Assembly (NCBI GenBank): GCA_018223435.1
Contig: JAGTTO010000001.1
Location: 620,001 to 684,000 of the forward strand
Length of the DNA stretch: 64,000 nt
From: Lachnospiraceae bacterium Marseille-Q4251
Lineage (GTDB): Bacteria > Bacillota > Clostridia > Lachnospirales > Lachnospiraceae
Direction of reading: 5' to 3'
The stretch's first letter is position 1; each line of letters starts with the position of its first letter. Made by a program: the position numbers and the translations under genes. This document shows, piece by piece, positions 55,399-63,550 of this stretch. The notes under the pieces are model-generated. The model saw only the letters and a list, made by a program, of their open reading frames with translations, ran no database searches and had not been told where the DNA came from.

Positions 55399-56292
55399 TT
55401 AACTTATATCTTCTCGTATCAGCTCAATCAGCTTCTGGGCCGCCGAGGATAAGGTCGCATGGCTTCCCTGGACGATACAGATGGAGCGCTCGGGAATTTT
55501 TTTCTGGATCTTGAGTTCGAAGAGCTCTCCGCTCTCCAGGGCCTCCCGGGCGAAATCGTAGACCACCGAGGCCACGCCGAGATTCCGTTTCGCAAACTGG
55601 ACGATCATATCGCTGGTGGCAAGCTCTATCTCCGGGTGGACGAGAACGCCGCTCGCCTTTAAAAACTGGTCCATATACCGGCGGGTGCTCGTGTTTTTCT
55701 CCAGGCAGATCAGGGGTACATCCGCCAGTTCCTTCAGGGGAATAATCCGGTTTTTGTACTCCCAGAACTTATACCCGGCCACAAAGGTGTCCCGTATGGG
55801 CCGCACCGGAAAAACACTCACTTCCTCATGGCCCGTCACCGGTGAAGTCACGACGCCAAAATCAATGCGCCCTTCCTGCATATAGCGGAGCGTCTCCGGC
55901 GTGGGACCGTTTGTGACCGTGAGCTTGATCTTCGGGTAGGCCTCGTGAAACCGCTGAAGGTAAGGCAGCAGAAAAAAGCGGAGCGTCATATCGCTGGCTC
56001 CGATCCGGAGTTCTCCGCTCTCCAGCCCCTTCATCTCCCGGAGCTTTTTCTCGCCCCTAAGGATGGTCTCATAGCCGTTCTGCACATATGAATAGAGGAT
56101 CTCCCCTGCAGGAGTCAGGCGCACACCTTTGCCGGTCCTCACGAACAGGGGGATCCCCACCGCATGTTCCAGAGCCTTGATGGCCTGGCTCACCGCGGGC
56201 TGGCTGACGGAAAGCTCCGCCGCCGCCGCTGTGACGCTGCCCTGCCGGGCAACGTAATAAAAAATTTTATAATATTCGAGATTGATATTCAA
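55399..56292 (-). CDS. LysR family transcription regulator
   Basis: 297 residues. N-terminal winged HTH (about 1-60, GSVTAAAAELSVSQPAVSQA) and a substrate-binding domain (about 90-290, LRIGASDMTLRFFLLPYL). The start is TTG, with AGGTG as ribosome site; no ATG fits. It starts 18 bases after the purB stop, so it is probably cotranscribed with purB. The inducer is unknown; the neighbours are purine genes, but LysR proteins of this CysL-like type mostly respond to small acids. Confidence 0.92.
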   Translation of the reverse strand: MNINLEYYKIFYYVARQGSVTAAAAELSVSQPAVSQAIKALEHAVGIPLFVRTGKGVRLTPAGEILYSYVQNGYETILRGEKKLREMKGLESGELRIGASDMTLRFFLLPYLQRFHEAYPKIKLTVTNGPTPETLRYMQEGRIDFGVVTSPVTGHEEVSVFPVRPIRDTFVAGYKFWEYKNRIIPLKELADVPLICLEKNTSTRRYMDQFLKASGVLVHPEIELATSDMIVQFAKRNLGVASVVYDFAREALESGELFELKIQKKIPERSICIVQGSHATLSSAAQKLIELIREDIS

Positions 56293-56310
56293 AAGACACC
56301 TGCTTTTTCA

Positions 56311-57747
56311 TCAAACGTTGATCTCTGCTTTGACTCCCAGAAGTTCTTTGTTGGCATCCAGCACTGGATCTACGACATTTTTCAGGAAATTGTCCACCTG
56401 GAGCGGAGCGCGGCCCACATATCTTGCCGGGTCCATGGTCTTCTTGAGGTCTTCCAAGCTCAGGTTGAAGGCCGGATCTGCTGCGATGAGCTCCAGAAGG
56501 TTGTTCTCCTTTCCTTCCACCTTCACGGTGCGTCCTGCTTCCATGGAAAGCTCGCGGATGCGCTCGTGAAGCTCCTGACGGTCGCCGCCGGCTTTTACAG
56601 CGTCCATCATGATATTTTCGGTAGCCATGAAGGGCAGCTCGCTCATGAGATGTTTCTCGATGACTTTCGGATATACCACCAGGCCATCAACCACGTTCAG
56701 GCAGAGATCCAGGATGCCGTCGATGGCGAGGAAGCCTTCCGGAACGGAGAGACGCTTGTTGGCAGAGTCGTCCAGGGTACGCTCAAACCACTGGGTTGCG
56801 GAGGTGATGGCCGGATTCAGGGCATCCACCATCACATAGCGGGACAGGGAAGCGATACGCTCACTTCTCATGGGGTTTCTCTTATAAGCCATAGCGGAAG
56901 AACCGATCTGGGTCTTCTCGAAGGGCTCCTCCACCTCTTTCAAATGCTGAAGGAGACGGATATCGTTGGAGAATTTGTGGGCGCTGGCTGCGATACCTGC
57001 GAGAATGTTCAGCACACGGGTATCCACTTTTCTGGAGTAGGTCTGGCCGGATACGGGATAAGCGGCCTTGAAGCCCATCTTCTCAGCGATCATCGGATCG
57101 ATCTTGTCGATGGTCTCCTGATCTCCGTCGAAGAGCTCCAGGAAGCTGGCCTGGGTTCCGGTGGTTCCCTTGGAGCCGAGAAGCTTTAAGGTGCCTGCCA
57201 CATACTCCAGATCCTCGAGATCCATCAGAAACTCCTGCATCCAGAGGGTCGCTCTCTTGCCCACGGTCGTCGGCTGTGCCGGCTGGAAGTGGGTGAAAGC
57301 CAGGGTCGGCTGATTTTTGTATTTATCTGCGAAATTGCGGAGCTCGGCGATGACGTTGATAAGCTTTTTGCGAACCAGCTTCAGGGCTTCGCTCATCACA
57401 ATGATATCCGTGTTGTCGCCTACATAGCAGGAAGTTGCTCCCAGGTGGATGATTCCTTTTGCCTTGGGACACTGCACACCGTATGCGTATACATGGGACA
57501 TTACATCGTGGCGGACAACCTTTTCCCGTTCTTTCGCCACTTCATAGTTGATATCCTCCGCATGGCTTTTCAGCTCCTCGATCTGCTCGTCGGTGATGGG
57601 AAGGCCCAGCTCTTTCTCAGTCTCTGCCAGGGCGATCCAGAGCTTTCTCCAGGTGCGGAATTTCATATCCGGTGAAAAAATGTACTGCATCTCCTTACTT
57701 GCGTAACGCTCGGATAACGGGCTAACGTACTTATCGGTACCACTCAT
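56311..57747 (-). CDS. purB: Adenylosuccinate lyase
   Basis: 478 residues of the fumarase/aspartase superfamily. Signature [19 protein letters not shown], with the catalytic serine in the flexible loop; [17 protein letters not shown] and [14 protein letters not shown] are the other two conserved regions. Acts twice in purine synthesis: SAICAR to AICAR and adenylosuccinate to AMP. Complete. The promoter is at 57827-57855, with a terminator-like hairpin in the leader. Confidence 0.97.
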   Translation of the reverse strand: MSGTDKYVSPLSERYASKEMQYIFSPDMKFRTWRKLWIALAETEKELGLPITDEQIEELKSHAEDINYEVAKEREKVVRHDVMSHVYAYGVQCPKAKGIIHLGATSCYVGDNTDIIVMSEALKLVRKKLINVIAELRNFADKYKNQPTLAFTHFQPAQPTTVGKRATLWMQEFLMDLEDLEYVAGTLKLLGSKGTTGTQASFLELFDGDQETIDKIDPMIAEKMGFKAAYPVSGQTYSRKVDTRVLNILAGIAASAHKFSNDIRLLQHLKEVEEPFEKTQIGSSAMAYKRNPMRSERIASLSRYVMVDALNPAITSATQWFERTLDDSANKRLSVPEGFLAIDGILDLCLNVVDGLVVYPKVIEKHLMSELPFMATENIMMDAVKAGGDRQELHERIRELSMEAGRTVKVEGKENNLLELIAADPAFNLSLEDLKKTMDPARYVGRAPLQVDNFLKNVVDPVLDANKELLGVKAEINV

Positions 57748-57787
57748 CTTTCCAGTCTCCTTTTCTTATTCATCTAAGCTTAAAGAA

Positions 57788-57811
57788 AGGGGCTGATGTC
57801 TCACAGCCCCT
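57788..57811 (-). terminator. Terminator-like hairpin in the purB leader
   Basis: AGGGGCT/AGCCCCT stem with a 10-nt loop, followed by TTCTTT. It lies downstream of the predicted purB start point, so it could be an attenuator, or it may block readthrough from the reverse transcriptase island. Confidence 0.6.
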
Positions 57812-57826
57812 GTCCGATTCCTCTTG

Positions 57827-57855
57827 ATTATAGCTCAAAGTTTTTTTAAAAGCAA
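57827..57855 (-). promoter_or_regulatory. purB promoter
   Basis: TTGCTT and TATAAT with a 17-bp spacer. The -35 is only 6 bases from the direct repeat at 57862. Confidence 0.75.
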
Positions 57856-57861
57856 GAGTAA

Positions 57862-57899
57862 CTATTCTTCATTGTATTTTCCCAAAAATCCTACATGCA
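57862..57899. repeat. att-like direct repeat, distal copy
   Basis: CTATTCTTCATTGTATTTTC and CCA (23 bases) identical to 61075-61097, then a further 15 or so bases with three substitutions and one gap. It is a partial copy of the 3' end of the ABC ATPase gene at 61075 and contains the stop codon of the reverse transcriptase. Confidence 0.8.
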
Positions 57900-59190
57900 G
57901 CTGTATATTCATTTTTCTTCAACGCCTTGCGAATTTTAGGAATATGGCGTTGTAAATCTTTATAAATCAATTCATCCTCGCCAAATGCTTCTTCCGCATG
58001 TTTTATATATGTAAAAAAGTTTCCCGGATTAGCATCAGCCCCATGAACAGAATATCTTCGATACAGATTGTCTGAACCTTTTAACTTTGGATTCTTAGCA
58101 ATCGACTTCGTTTTACGATACATTCGATAATAATATTTACTTATTGTTTTTGAACGAACAGACACATGCACCCCATCAAATGTAAATCCAAGAAAATTAA
58201 TTACCTTTTTACTTGTATCTGCATTCTCTAATAATTTCTTTCCGACATTTTCAATTTGATTATTCGAAAACTCAAAAATCTGTGTTTTGCTAGGTTCCAA
58301 TTGTAAATTAGGAACCGAATGTATTATGTCTATAATTCTATTGAAAACTGAGAGCTCTTGTCCTATTTTAGGAACAACTACTATAAAATCATCACTATAT
58401 CTTCTATACATTCCACCTAGTGAAACAACATATTCATTTATTTTCTTATCTGCTTCAATCATATAAATATTTGCCAGTACTGCACTTATAAAGATCCCTG
58501 CGGAATTTGATGATCTTTCATATTTTTCTGAATATGTTTTCTATATTTGCGATAGTCTTCTTTGTCCAATGCAACTTTTCGCTTATTAAACTCCTTCAAA
58601 CTTAATCCAGTAATAGACAACAAATCCTCTAGTTCCCATATACTATATTTAGTCACATTTTTGAAAACTGCATAATGATCAGCCGGAAGCTTTTCAACTT
58701 CCATAGCAGAACACCATTGTTTCTTCAAATACTGATGATCCAAGCAATCAAAGAACCCCGTAAAATCACCAATTAAAACATAAGCACCTTGTGTCTTTCG
58801 TATAAAATCAAATGCTTCCTGTGCAATCTGAATATTACTCTTCTTCAAATTTGTTCTATACGCAACCGGCACCATTGCGATATTTTCTTTATCTAGATAT
58901 TCATTATAGTTCTCATTCAATATCGCACTATAATACTGGTATATGCATCTATCCATATGTGATGCATAACAAATTTCTCTTTCTTTATGTTTTACTCCAG
59001 TCCGTTTATTATATTTATCCATTTTCATTACATAATGAATAAAAGGATAGAAGCTGTGATGAGCAACTTTCATGGGGTTCGTAATATATCCTGATACTTT
59101 TGATATGTCCGTACGCACATCAAAATGAGTATATCCTTTTCTACTATTTGCTATTACCTTTGGATTTGATACCCACGCTGTAATATTCAA
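57869..59190 (-). pseudogene. Stand-alone reverse transcriptase (DRT/UG-like), one-base frameshift
   Basis: Two adjoining frames make one protein of about 440 residues. The first (59190-58486, TTG start with AGAGG) has the RT domain with VLIGDFTGFFDCLDH (catalytic Asp of motif A) and ends IPQG-SL-stop. The second begins FISAVLANIYM and has the catalytic YRRYSDDFIVVV, then LEPSKTQIFEF and INFLGFTFDG. Restoring one G in the GGG at 58496-58498 gives IPQGIFISAVLANIYM, a normal RT motif. There is no maturase or endonuclease domain and no intron structure, so it resembles the defence-associated or abortive-infection RTs, not group II introns. About one third G+C, far below its neighbours. The frameshift may be a mutation, a sequencing error or recoding. 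Confidence 0.82.
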
Positions 59191-59501
59191 TAAATCCTCT
59201 CCCTAAATTTGCAATACCCATCGACATGGAGGATAGCGTTCCTTAGCCGATGGGTATACTTTTATTCTTAGTAATCGTTATGATAGACATTTGCCTATAT
59301 TTGATTGCCAGCTATCCTGTAGATGCAATACTTAATTGTGTTACAATCAAGCAGGAGGACAACTTTATGTTCAGCACTATCTTATTTGTAGTCTTGACCG
59401 AACTGGTCATCTATACCAACAGACAGTTTCCAACTTTCGATTTCGATTTATTGGTTGAACTGTTGACAACAATCTCCCACCCTTACAACTACTTGTAAGG
59501 C
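59191..59501 (-). ncRNA. Structured 5' leader RNA of the reverse transcriptase (candidate DRT ncRNA)
   Basis: About 310 nt between the predicted start point and the RT gene. Hairpins seen: CCTTACAA/TTGTAAGG (59481-59500) at the very 5' end, CAGTT-CAAC/GTTG-AACTG (59424-59462), TGACC/GGTCA (59395-59409) and a 10-bp stem ATACCCATCG/CGATGGGTAT (59214-59257) just before the RT ribosome site. GCTATCCT in the loop of the last hairpin can pair with AGGATAGC made from 59311-59318, a possible pseudoknot. Some DRT classes use such an upstream RNA as template; here that is inference. Confidence 0.55.
59367..59498 (+). CDS. Possible small hydrophobic ORF antisense to the RT leader
   Basis: 43 codons, MFSTILFVVLTELVIYTNRQ then a tail ending TTISHPYNYL. 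AGGAGG lies exactly 8 bases upstream of the ATG, and an extended -10 (TGTTACAAT) lies at 59339-59347 without a clear -35. The first 16 residues could be a membrane segment. No family recognised. It may be an accident of the opposite strand of the leader RNA. Confidence 0.25.
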   Translation: MFSTILFVVLTELVIYTNRQFPTFDFDLLVELLTTISHPYNYL

Positions 59502-59507
59502 ATATAT

Positions 59508-59536
59508 AGAATACCATATTTTTATTTTATTTTCAA
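59508..59536 (-). promoter_or_regulatory. Promoter of the reverse transcriptase transcript
   Basis: TTGAAA and TATTCT with a 17-bp spacer. Transcription should start near 59501, at the base of the first leader hairpin. Confidence 0.7.
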
Positions 59537-59575
59537 TTTTAAATTTCTTATTTACAGCATTTTGACTCTTCTGAT

Positions 59576-60112
59576 TTATTTCGCTGAATTTGTCGCTTGA
59601 GTAATTTCTGCTTCTGTTGCCGGAGTTGTCCATTTACCGAATACTCGAGATTCCTTAGACGGAATAACCCCCATATCTTTGTATCCCAATTTCTTCAATA
59701 GTGCCATACTTGGCTCGTTCTGCGGCTCAGTAAAGCTGATAAAATCCCACTCCGTGTACCGCTCGTGGAGCAGATCAATCAGAGCTGTCAATGCTTCGAA
59801 CGCATATCCTCTGCGGTGATGTTTATAGGAAAACGTGTATCCAATAGAAATGGTTCCGTCATTCGGCATAACCACGATTTCGCCCACCATCTCGTCCGTG
59901 TCCTTCAATGCCACCGCCACTAGAAAAGGAGCGTCTACGGACATTATGTCGTCCTTATGACATTCCACCAGGTTAACGATGCCATCGTAGTCTTTGACTT
60001 GCCCACGCTGGTACCGGGCGCAAATCTCATTGTTGCGGTAGTCATACATTATCTCCGCATCCTTCACCGCAACATTTCGCAGACGCAGACGATTCGTTTC
60101 CATAAAGGTCAT
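59576..60112 (-). CDS. GNAT family N-acetyltransferase (RimJ/RimL-like)
   Basis: 178 residues. N-terminal METNRLRLRNVAVKDAEIMY, the acetyl-CoA region IGYTFSYKHHRRGYAFEAL (R/Q-x-x-G-x-A type) and EPQNEPSMALLKKLGYKDMG. The group acetylates amines on proteins, antibiotics or amino acids; the substrate is unknown. ATG with GAGGA. It precedes the reverse transcriptase in transcription order, but the RT has its own promoter, so coupling is uncertain. Lies inside the repeat-bounded island. Confidence 0.88.
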   Translation of the reverse strand: MTFMETNRLRLRNVAVKDAEIMYDYRNNEICARYQRGQVKDYDGIVNLVECHKDDIMSVDAPFLVAVALKDTDEMVGEIVVMPNDGTISIGYTFSYKHHRRGYAFEALTALIDLLHERYTEWDFISFTEPQNEPSMALLKKLGYKDMGVIPSKESRVFGKWTTPATEAEITQATNSAK

Positions 60113-60130
60113 CGTAATTCCTCACTTATT

Positions 60131-60979
60131 TCATAATTCTTTTATGTACAAAACGTACTGACCCACACATTGGAATCCAAGTTCGCCCAAAACAGACTTT
60201 TCATCCTCAGCGCAGAAGTATGTCATATATTTGGCATCCAAACGTTTGCACTCACTCAATGAAGCTGTCAGCAGTTCACGGAACACACTTTCATTGAAAG
60301 CCTCATCAGCAAACTCACTTCCGTATATTTCGTAGTACCCATCCTTACCTGTCAAAAACACGGCAGCAATTGGCTGATCTGCCTGATTGTAAACAAAGAT
60401 CGTCCAATCATCAATCGTTTCAAAGATACGGTCGGCATTCCAGTAGGTGTCGGGATCTTCGTGATATACCCTTCGGAACTTATCAAAATTGTATCGAAAA
60501 ATCTTTTCAATGCAGTCATCATGTTCCTTCGCCGTATATCCATCAAAGAAAAAAGAGTGATTCCAGTCCTGCTCAATGCATTGGAAACCATGTTCTGAAA
60601 GGAAGTGGATTGCTTCCTGATTATCTCCCGGAAAACCGAAATAAGCCGTATATCCGGCAAACTTTGTTTCAATAGTTTTTAGCAGCTCTGCCAGCGCCTG
60701 TTTTGTACCACGATTGATATTAAACTCATACAGCTGGAGATATCTGTCCTCCGGAATCCAATAATACGAAATCCAGCCCTCAACCTTCCCGTCAATACCG
60801 AACAGCAGCAGTTCGTATGTTTCCTTTGCTATGGCACGTTCAGCTGCCTTAAAGAAATTTGTCTTGGTTTTAATACCGTCTGCGTAGGTTGGATAGCATG
60901 ACTTTTTCGGATTGAGAGCAACACTATAAGCAAACTCTCCATATTTCTTTATATCTTCAGGCGTGGCCTTTATCAGCAC
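60131..60979 (-). CDS. GNAT-like acetyltransferase, probably two-domain
   Basis: About 282 residues. Long for a single GNAT: the first half contains ELLKTIETKFAGYTAYFGFP and QEAIHFLSEHGFQCIEQDW, the second DQPIAAVFLTGKDGYYEI and FCAEDEKSVLGELGFQCVG, so two tandem GNAT-like halves are likely. The start is set at GTG 60979, since GGAGG lies 7 bases upstream; ATG at 60994 and GTG at 61012 lack a ribosome site. It is 18 bases upstream of the next GNAT gene. The substrate is unknown. Confidence 0.75.
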   Translation of the reverse strand: MLIKATPEDIKKYGEFAYSVALNPKKSCYPTYADGIKTKTNFFKAAERAIAKETYELLLFGIDGKVEGWISYYWIPEDRYLQLYEFNINRGTKQALAELLKTIETKFAGYTAYFGFPGDNQEAIHFLSEHGFQCIEQDWNHSFFFDGYTAKEHDDCIEKIFRYNFDKFRRVYHEDPDTYWNADRIFETIDDWTIFVYNQADQPIAAVFLTGKDGYYEIYGSEFADEAFNESVFRELLTASLSECKRLDAKYMTYFCAEDEKSVLGELGFQCVGQYVLYIKEL

Positions 60980-61028
60980 CTGCCGTACCTCCATTCGTTT
61001 TGATGTGTACACAGTTGTAACTACTCTT

Positions 61029-61074
61029 GTAACTGTTCAGTACCTTCGTGGAATAGTGGCTGCTGAATAGTTAC
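61029..61074. repeat. Palindromic repeat with GTAACTGTTCAG end, copy 3
   Basis: GTAACTGTTCAG (61029-61040) and CTGAATAGTTAC (61063-61074) form a 12-bp stem. The first 19 bases match the 27-bp repeats at 34798 and 49876. It abuts the att-like repeat at 61075. Confidence 0.75.
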
Positions 61075-61113
61075 CTATTCTTCATTGTATTTTCCCAGAA
61101 ATTCCTGCATGCG
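61075..61113. repeat. att-like direct repeat, copy in the ABC ATPase gene
   Basis: The 3' end of the ATPase gene (codons for MQEFLGKYNEE and stop); repeated at 57862-57899. With that copy it bounds a 3.2-kb island. Confidence 0.8.
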
Positions 61114-61836
61114 GCGGTTGTCGGAATGGAAGACCTCCTCCGGCGTTCCTTCCTCTACGATGAGGCCTTTTTCCATGAAGACCACATGGTTGGCCACGTT
61201 TTTCGCGAAGTTCATCTCGTGGGTGACGATGACCATGGTCATGTGCTCGGCTGCAAGGTCACGGATGACCTTTAAGATCTCGCCCGTAAGCTCCGGGTCC
61301 AGGGCAGAGGTGGGCTCGTCGAAAAAGAGCACCTGGGGATTTAAGGCCAGAGCCCGCGCGATCGAGACACGCTGCTGCTGACCGCCGGAAAGCTGGCAGG
61401 GATAGTACTCCTCCTTATCGGAAAGGCCCATTTTTTTTAAGAGTTCCCGGCCGATGCGGTAAGCCTCCTCCTTTGACTTTTTCTGGACATGGATTAGCGG
61501 ATCGGTCACGTTTTTGATCACGCTGTAGTGGGGGAAAAGGTTAAAATTCTGAAAGACCAGGCCGAATTTTTTCCGGATTTCCCTGAGCTCGGCAGGCTTT
61601 GCGTAGACCGACCGGCCAGAAGCATCCATCGAAACAGCCTTCTCGCCGAGATAACTCAGATCTCCGCCATCCATGGTCTCCAGCAGGGTCGCACATCTTA
61701 AAAGTGTGGATTTTCCGGAGCCTGAAGGGCCGATGATGGCCAGCACCTCTCCTTTTTTTACCGTCAGAGAGATGTCTTTCAGAACCTCAAGATCTCCGAA
61801 AGATTTTTTGATATGATTGATTTCAAGATAATTCAT
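61075..61836 (-). CDS. Polar amino-acid ABC transporter, ATP-binding protein
   Basis: 253 residues. Walker A GPSGSGKSTLLR, signature LSGGQQQRVSIARAL, Walker B VLFFDEPTSALD and the switch His in VIVTHEMNFAKNVA, as in GlnQ/HisP proteins. It drives uptake by the permease and binding protein encoded just upstream. Its last codons are duplicated at 57862, so its 3' end seems to be an integration site. The reading frame is intact. Confidence 0.95.
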   Translation of the reverse strand: MNYLEINHIKKSFGDLEVLKDISLTVKKGEVLAIIGPSGSGKSTLLRCATLLETMDGGDLSYLGEKAVSMDASGRSVYAKPAELREIRKKFGLVFQNFNLFPHYSVIKNVTDPLIHVQKKSKEEAYRIGRELLKKMGLSDKEEYYPCQLSGGQQQRVSIARALALNPQVLFFDEPTSALDPELTGEILKVIRDLAAEHMTMVIVTHEMNFAKNVANHVVFMEKGLIVEEGTPEEVFHSDNRRMQEFLGKYNEE

Positions 61837-61845
61837 AAAGCCTCC

Positions 61846-62496
61846 TTAACGGTAATAATCCATGCGTTTTTCCAGTTTTTCCATGACAACGGCGACAATA
61901 AGGTTGAAGACATAGTAGAAAATGGCCGCCACCACGAAGGGTACAAAGGTAGTCTTCGACGCGGCGATCTGTTTTGCAATCGTGAACATCTCCATATAAG
62001 CCACAGCGAAGGCCAGGGAGGTGTCTTTTACCAGCGTAATGACCTCGTTGGTGACGCTGGGAAGAATCCGTTTCACCACCTGTGGGAAAATGATCCGGAA
62101 AAAGGTCTGGCTTCGGCTGTAGCCCAGAAGCTTCGCCGCCTCGTACTGGCCCACCGGCATGGACTCAATGCCGGAACGATAGATCTCCGCAAAATAAGCC
62201 GCATAGTTTAAGGAAAAGGAAAGGATGATGGCTGTAAAGCGCCAGTTTCCTCCGATGTTCATTTTAAACAGATAATAGGGGCCAAAGTAGAACACCATAA
62301 GCTGAAGCATCAGCGGCGTTCCTCTCATGACGGAAATGTAGATTTTAAACAGGTTCTTCAGCACCGGATTTTTCGCCATCCGGCCAAAAGAAATCACAAG
62401 GCCCAGAGGCAGAGAAAAGATCAGCGTCAGGAAAAAAATCCCGACGGTCCGCACCATGCCTCCGGAAAGCTGTGACAGAATCTGGGGTAAGCTCAT
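61846..62496 (-). CDS. Polar amino-acid ABC transporter, permease
   Basis: 216 residues, about five membrane helices. HisM/GlnP family: MRGTPLMLQLMVFYFG, NYAAYFAEIYRSGIESMPVGQ and the EAA loop EAAKLLGYSRSQTFFRIIFP. The start is the ATG of MSLPQILSQ with GGAGG 7 bases upstream; a longer frame to 62535 has no site. It lies 9 bases upstream of the ATPase gene. Confidence 0.94.
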   Translation of the reverse strand: MSLPQILSQLSGGMVRTVGIFFLTLIFSLPLGLVISFGRMAKNPVLKNLFKIYISVMRGTPLMLQLMVFYFGPYYLFKMNIGGNWRFTAIILSFSLNYAAYFAEIYRSGIESMPVGQYEAAKLLGYSRSQTFFRIIFPQVVKRILPSVTNEVITLVKDTSLAFAVAYMEMFTIAKQIAASKTTFVPFVVAAIFYYVFNLIVAVVMEKLEKRMDYYR

Positions 62497-62522
62497 ATGA
62501 TATCCTCCATAAACACTTATAA

Positions 62523-62548
62523 CCCCCGGAAGCACAGGCTCCCGGGGG
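62523..62548 (-). other. Strong hairpin between binding-protein and permease genes
   Basis: CCCCCGG/CCGGGGG with inner AGC/GCT pairing, no T run. Probably an mRNA stabiliser that raises binding-protein expression. Confidence 0.65.
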
Positions 62549-62571
62549 CCGTAAGGTTTTTGTATTTTTAT

Positions 62572-63444
62572 TTACTCTGCTGCGCTCTCAGTTTCGGTCT
62601 CAGCAGTTTCCGCAGCGGTCTCGCTCTCAGCCTCGGAGGAAGCTTCCTCCTTATCCTGGCCTAAGCATACCATATCGGTGAGCTCGTATTTCTCAGCCAG
62701 TTTGTCGAAGGTGCCGTCTTCCAGAAGCTTATCAAGATCAGCATCAACGATGTCGCGAAGCTCGGTGTTGCCTTTCTTGAAGCCGATGGCATATTTCTCA
62801 GAATTGAGGTGCTCATCCAGGATCTCGTAATCATCGCCGTTGTCACGGCTCTCGATCTGATATTTGGCTACGCCGATATCCATGGCGATGGCATCCACAG
62901 CTCCTGCCTGGAGCTCCACGAAAGCGCTGTTGTAATCGGCAAACTCCTGAAGGGTTCCGAAGGTGTCTGCAAGAGCTTTCTGCTGGTCCTCATCCTGAAG
63001 AACCTGAAGGGCTGCGCTGGCTGCCTGCACGCCTACGGTCTTCCCTGCAAGATCAGAAAGAGCGCTGATGCCGGCATCTTTCTTCACCACCATCACCTGG
63101 CTGTTATCCACATAGGGCTGGGACCAGGTATAGTCATCCTCTCTTCCGGTCATCGTGAAACCGTTCCAGATGCAATCAATGGAACCGGAATCCAGCTCCA
63201 TATCCTTGGACTCCCAGTTTATCGGGGTCTTCACAAGCTCCCAGCCTTCCAGATCACAGACTGCCTGAGCCAGCTCCAGATCAAAGCCGGTGTACTCTCC
63301 GTCGTCTCCCATGTAACCGTAAGGCGGATACTCCGCATCAAAACCTACGGTAAATGTTTTTGTCTCATCTGCAAAAGCAACGGTTCCCAGAAGGGAAGCT
63401 GCCATCATTCCACAAAGGATCGCGCTGATCACTCTTTTTTTCAT
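62572..63444 (-). CDS. Polar amino-acid ABC transporter, substrate-binding protein
   Basis: 290 residues. Signal peptide MKKRVISAILCGMMAASLLG ending near AFA-DET. Family 3 binding domain: FDAEYPPYGYMGDDGEYTGF, LELAQAVCDLEGW, WNGFTMTGREDDYTWSQPY, KTVGVQAASAALQVL. The C terminus is a Ser/Glu/Ala-rich tail (EASSEAESETAAETAETETE) without a defined fold. Probably binds an amino acid such as cystine or glutamine. First gene of the binding protein-permease-ATPase operon; promoter at 63513-63541. Confidence 0.94.
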   Translation of the reverse strand: MKKRVISAILCGMMAASLLGTVAFADETKTFTVGFDAEYPPYGYMGDDGEYTGFDLELAQAVCDLEGWELVKTPINWESKDMELDSGSIDCIWNGFTMTGREDDYTWSQPYVDNSQVMVVKKDAGISALSDLAGKTVGVQAASAALQVLQDEDQQKALADTFGTLQEFADYNSAFVELQAGAVDAIAMDIGVAKYQIESRDNGDDYEILDEHLNSEKYAIGFKKGNTELRDIVDADLDKLLEDGTFDKLAEKYELTDMVCLGQDKEEASSEAESETAAETAETETESAAE

Positions 63445-63512
63445 AATTATTTATCCTCCTTTAGTATATTAGCAGTTGACCACTCTACTATGCTAAATCA
63501 AAACCTGCCGTT

Positions 63513-63541
63513 ATACTAACACAGCGCGTCTGCTCTGTCAA
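63513..63541 (-). promoter_or_regulatory. Promoter of the amino-acid importer operon
   Basis: TTGACA and TAGTAT with a 17-bp spacer. Confidence 0.8.
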
Positions 63542-63550
63542 GGAAAAAGT

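Noticed and set aside
58484..58500. Programmed -1 frameshift in the reverse transcriptase
   Set aside because: There is no clear X-XXY-YYZ slippery heptamer at the site and no evident stimulatory structure, so a lost G is the simpler reading; not fully excluded.
57869..59501. Group II intron or retron as explanation of the reverse transcriptase
   Set aside because: No intron domain V-like sequence, no maturase or HNH domain and no typical msr/msd arrangement were seen. The RT stands alone with an upstream leader, closer to DRT or abortive-infection RTs. A profile search would be decisive.
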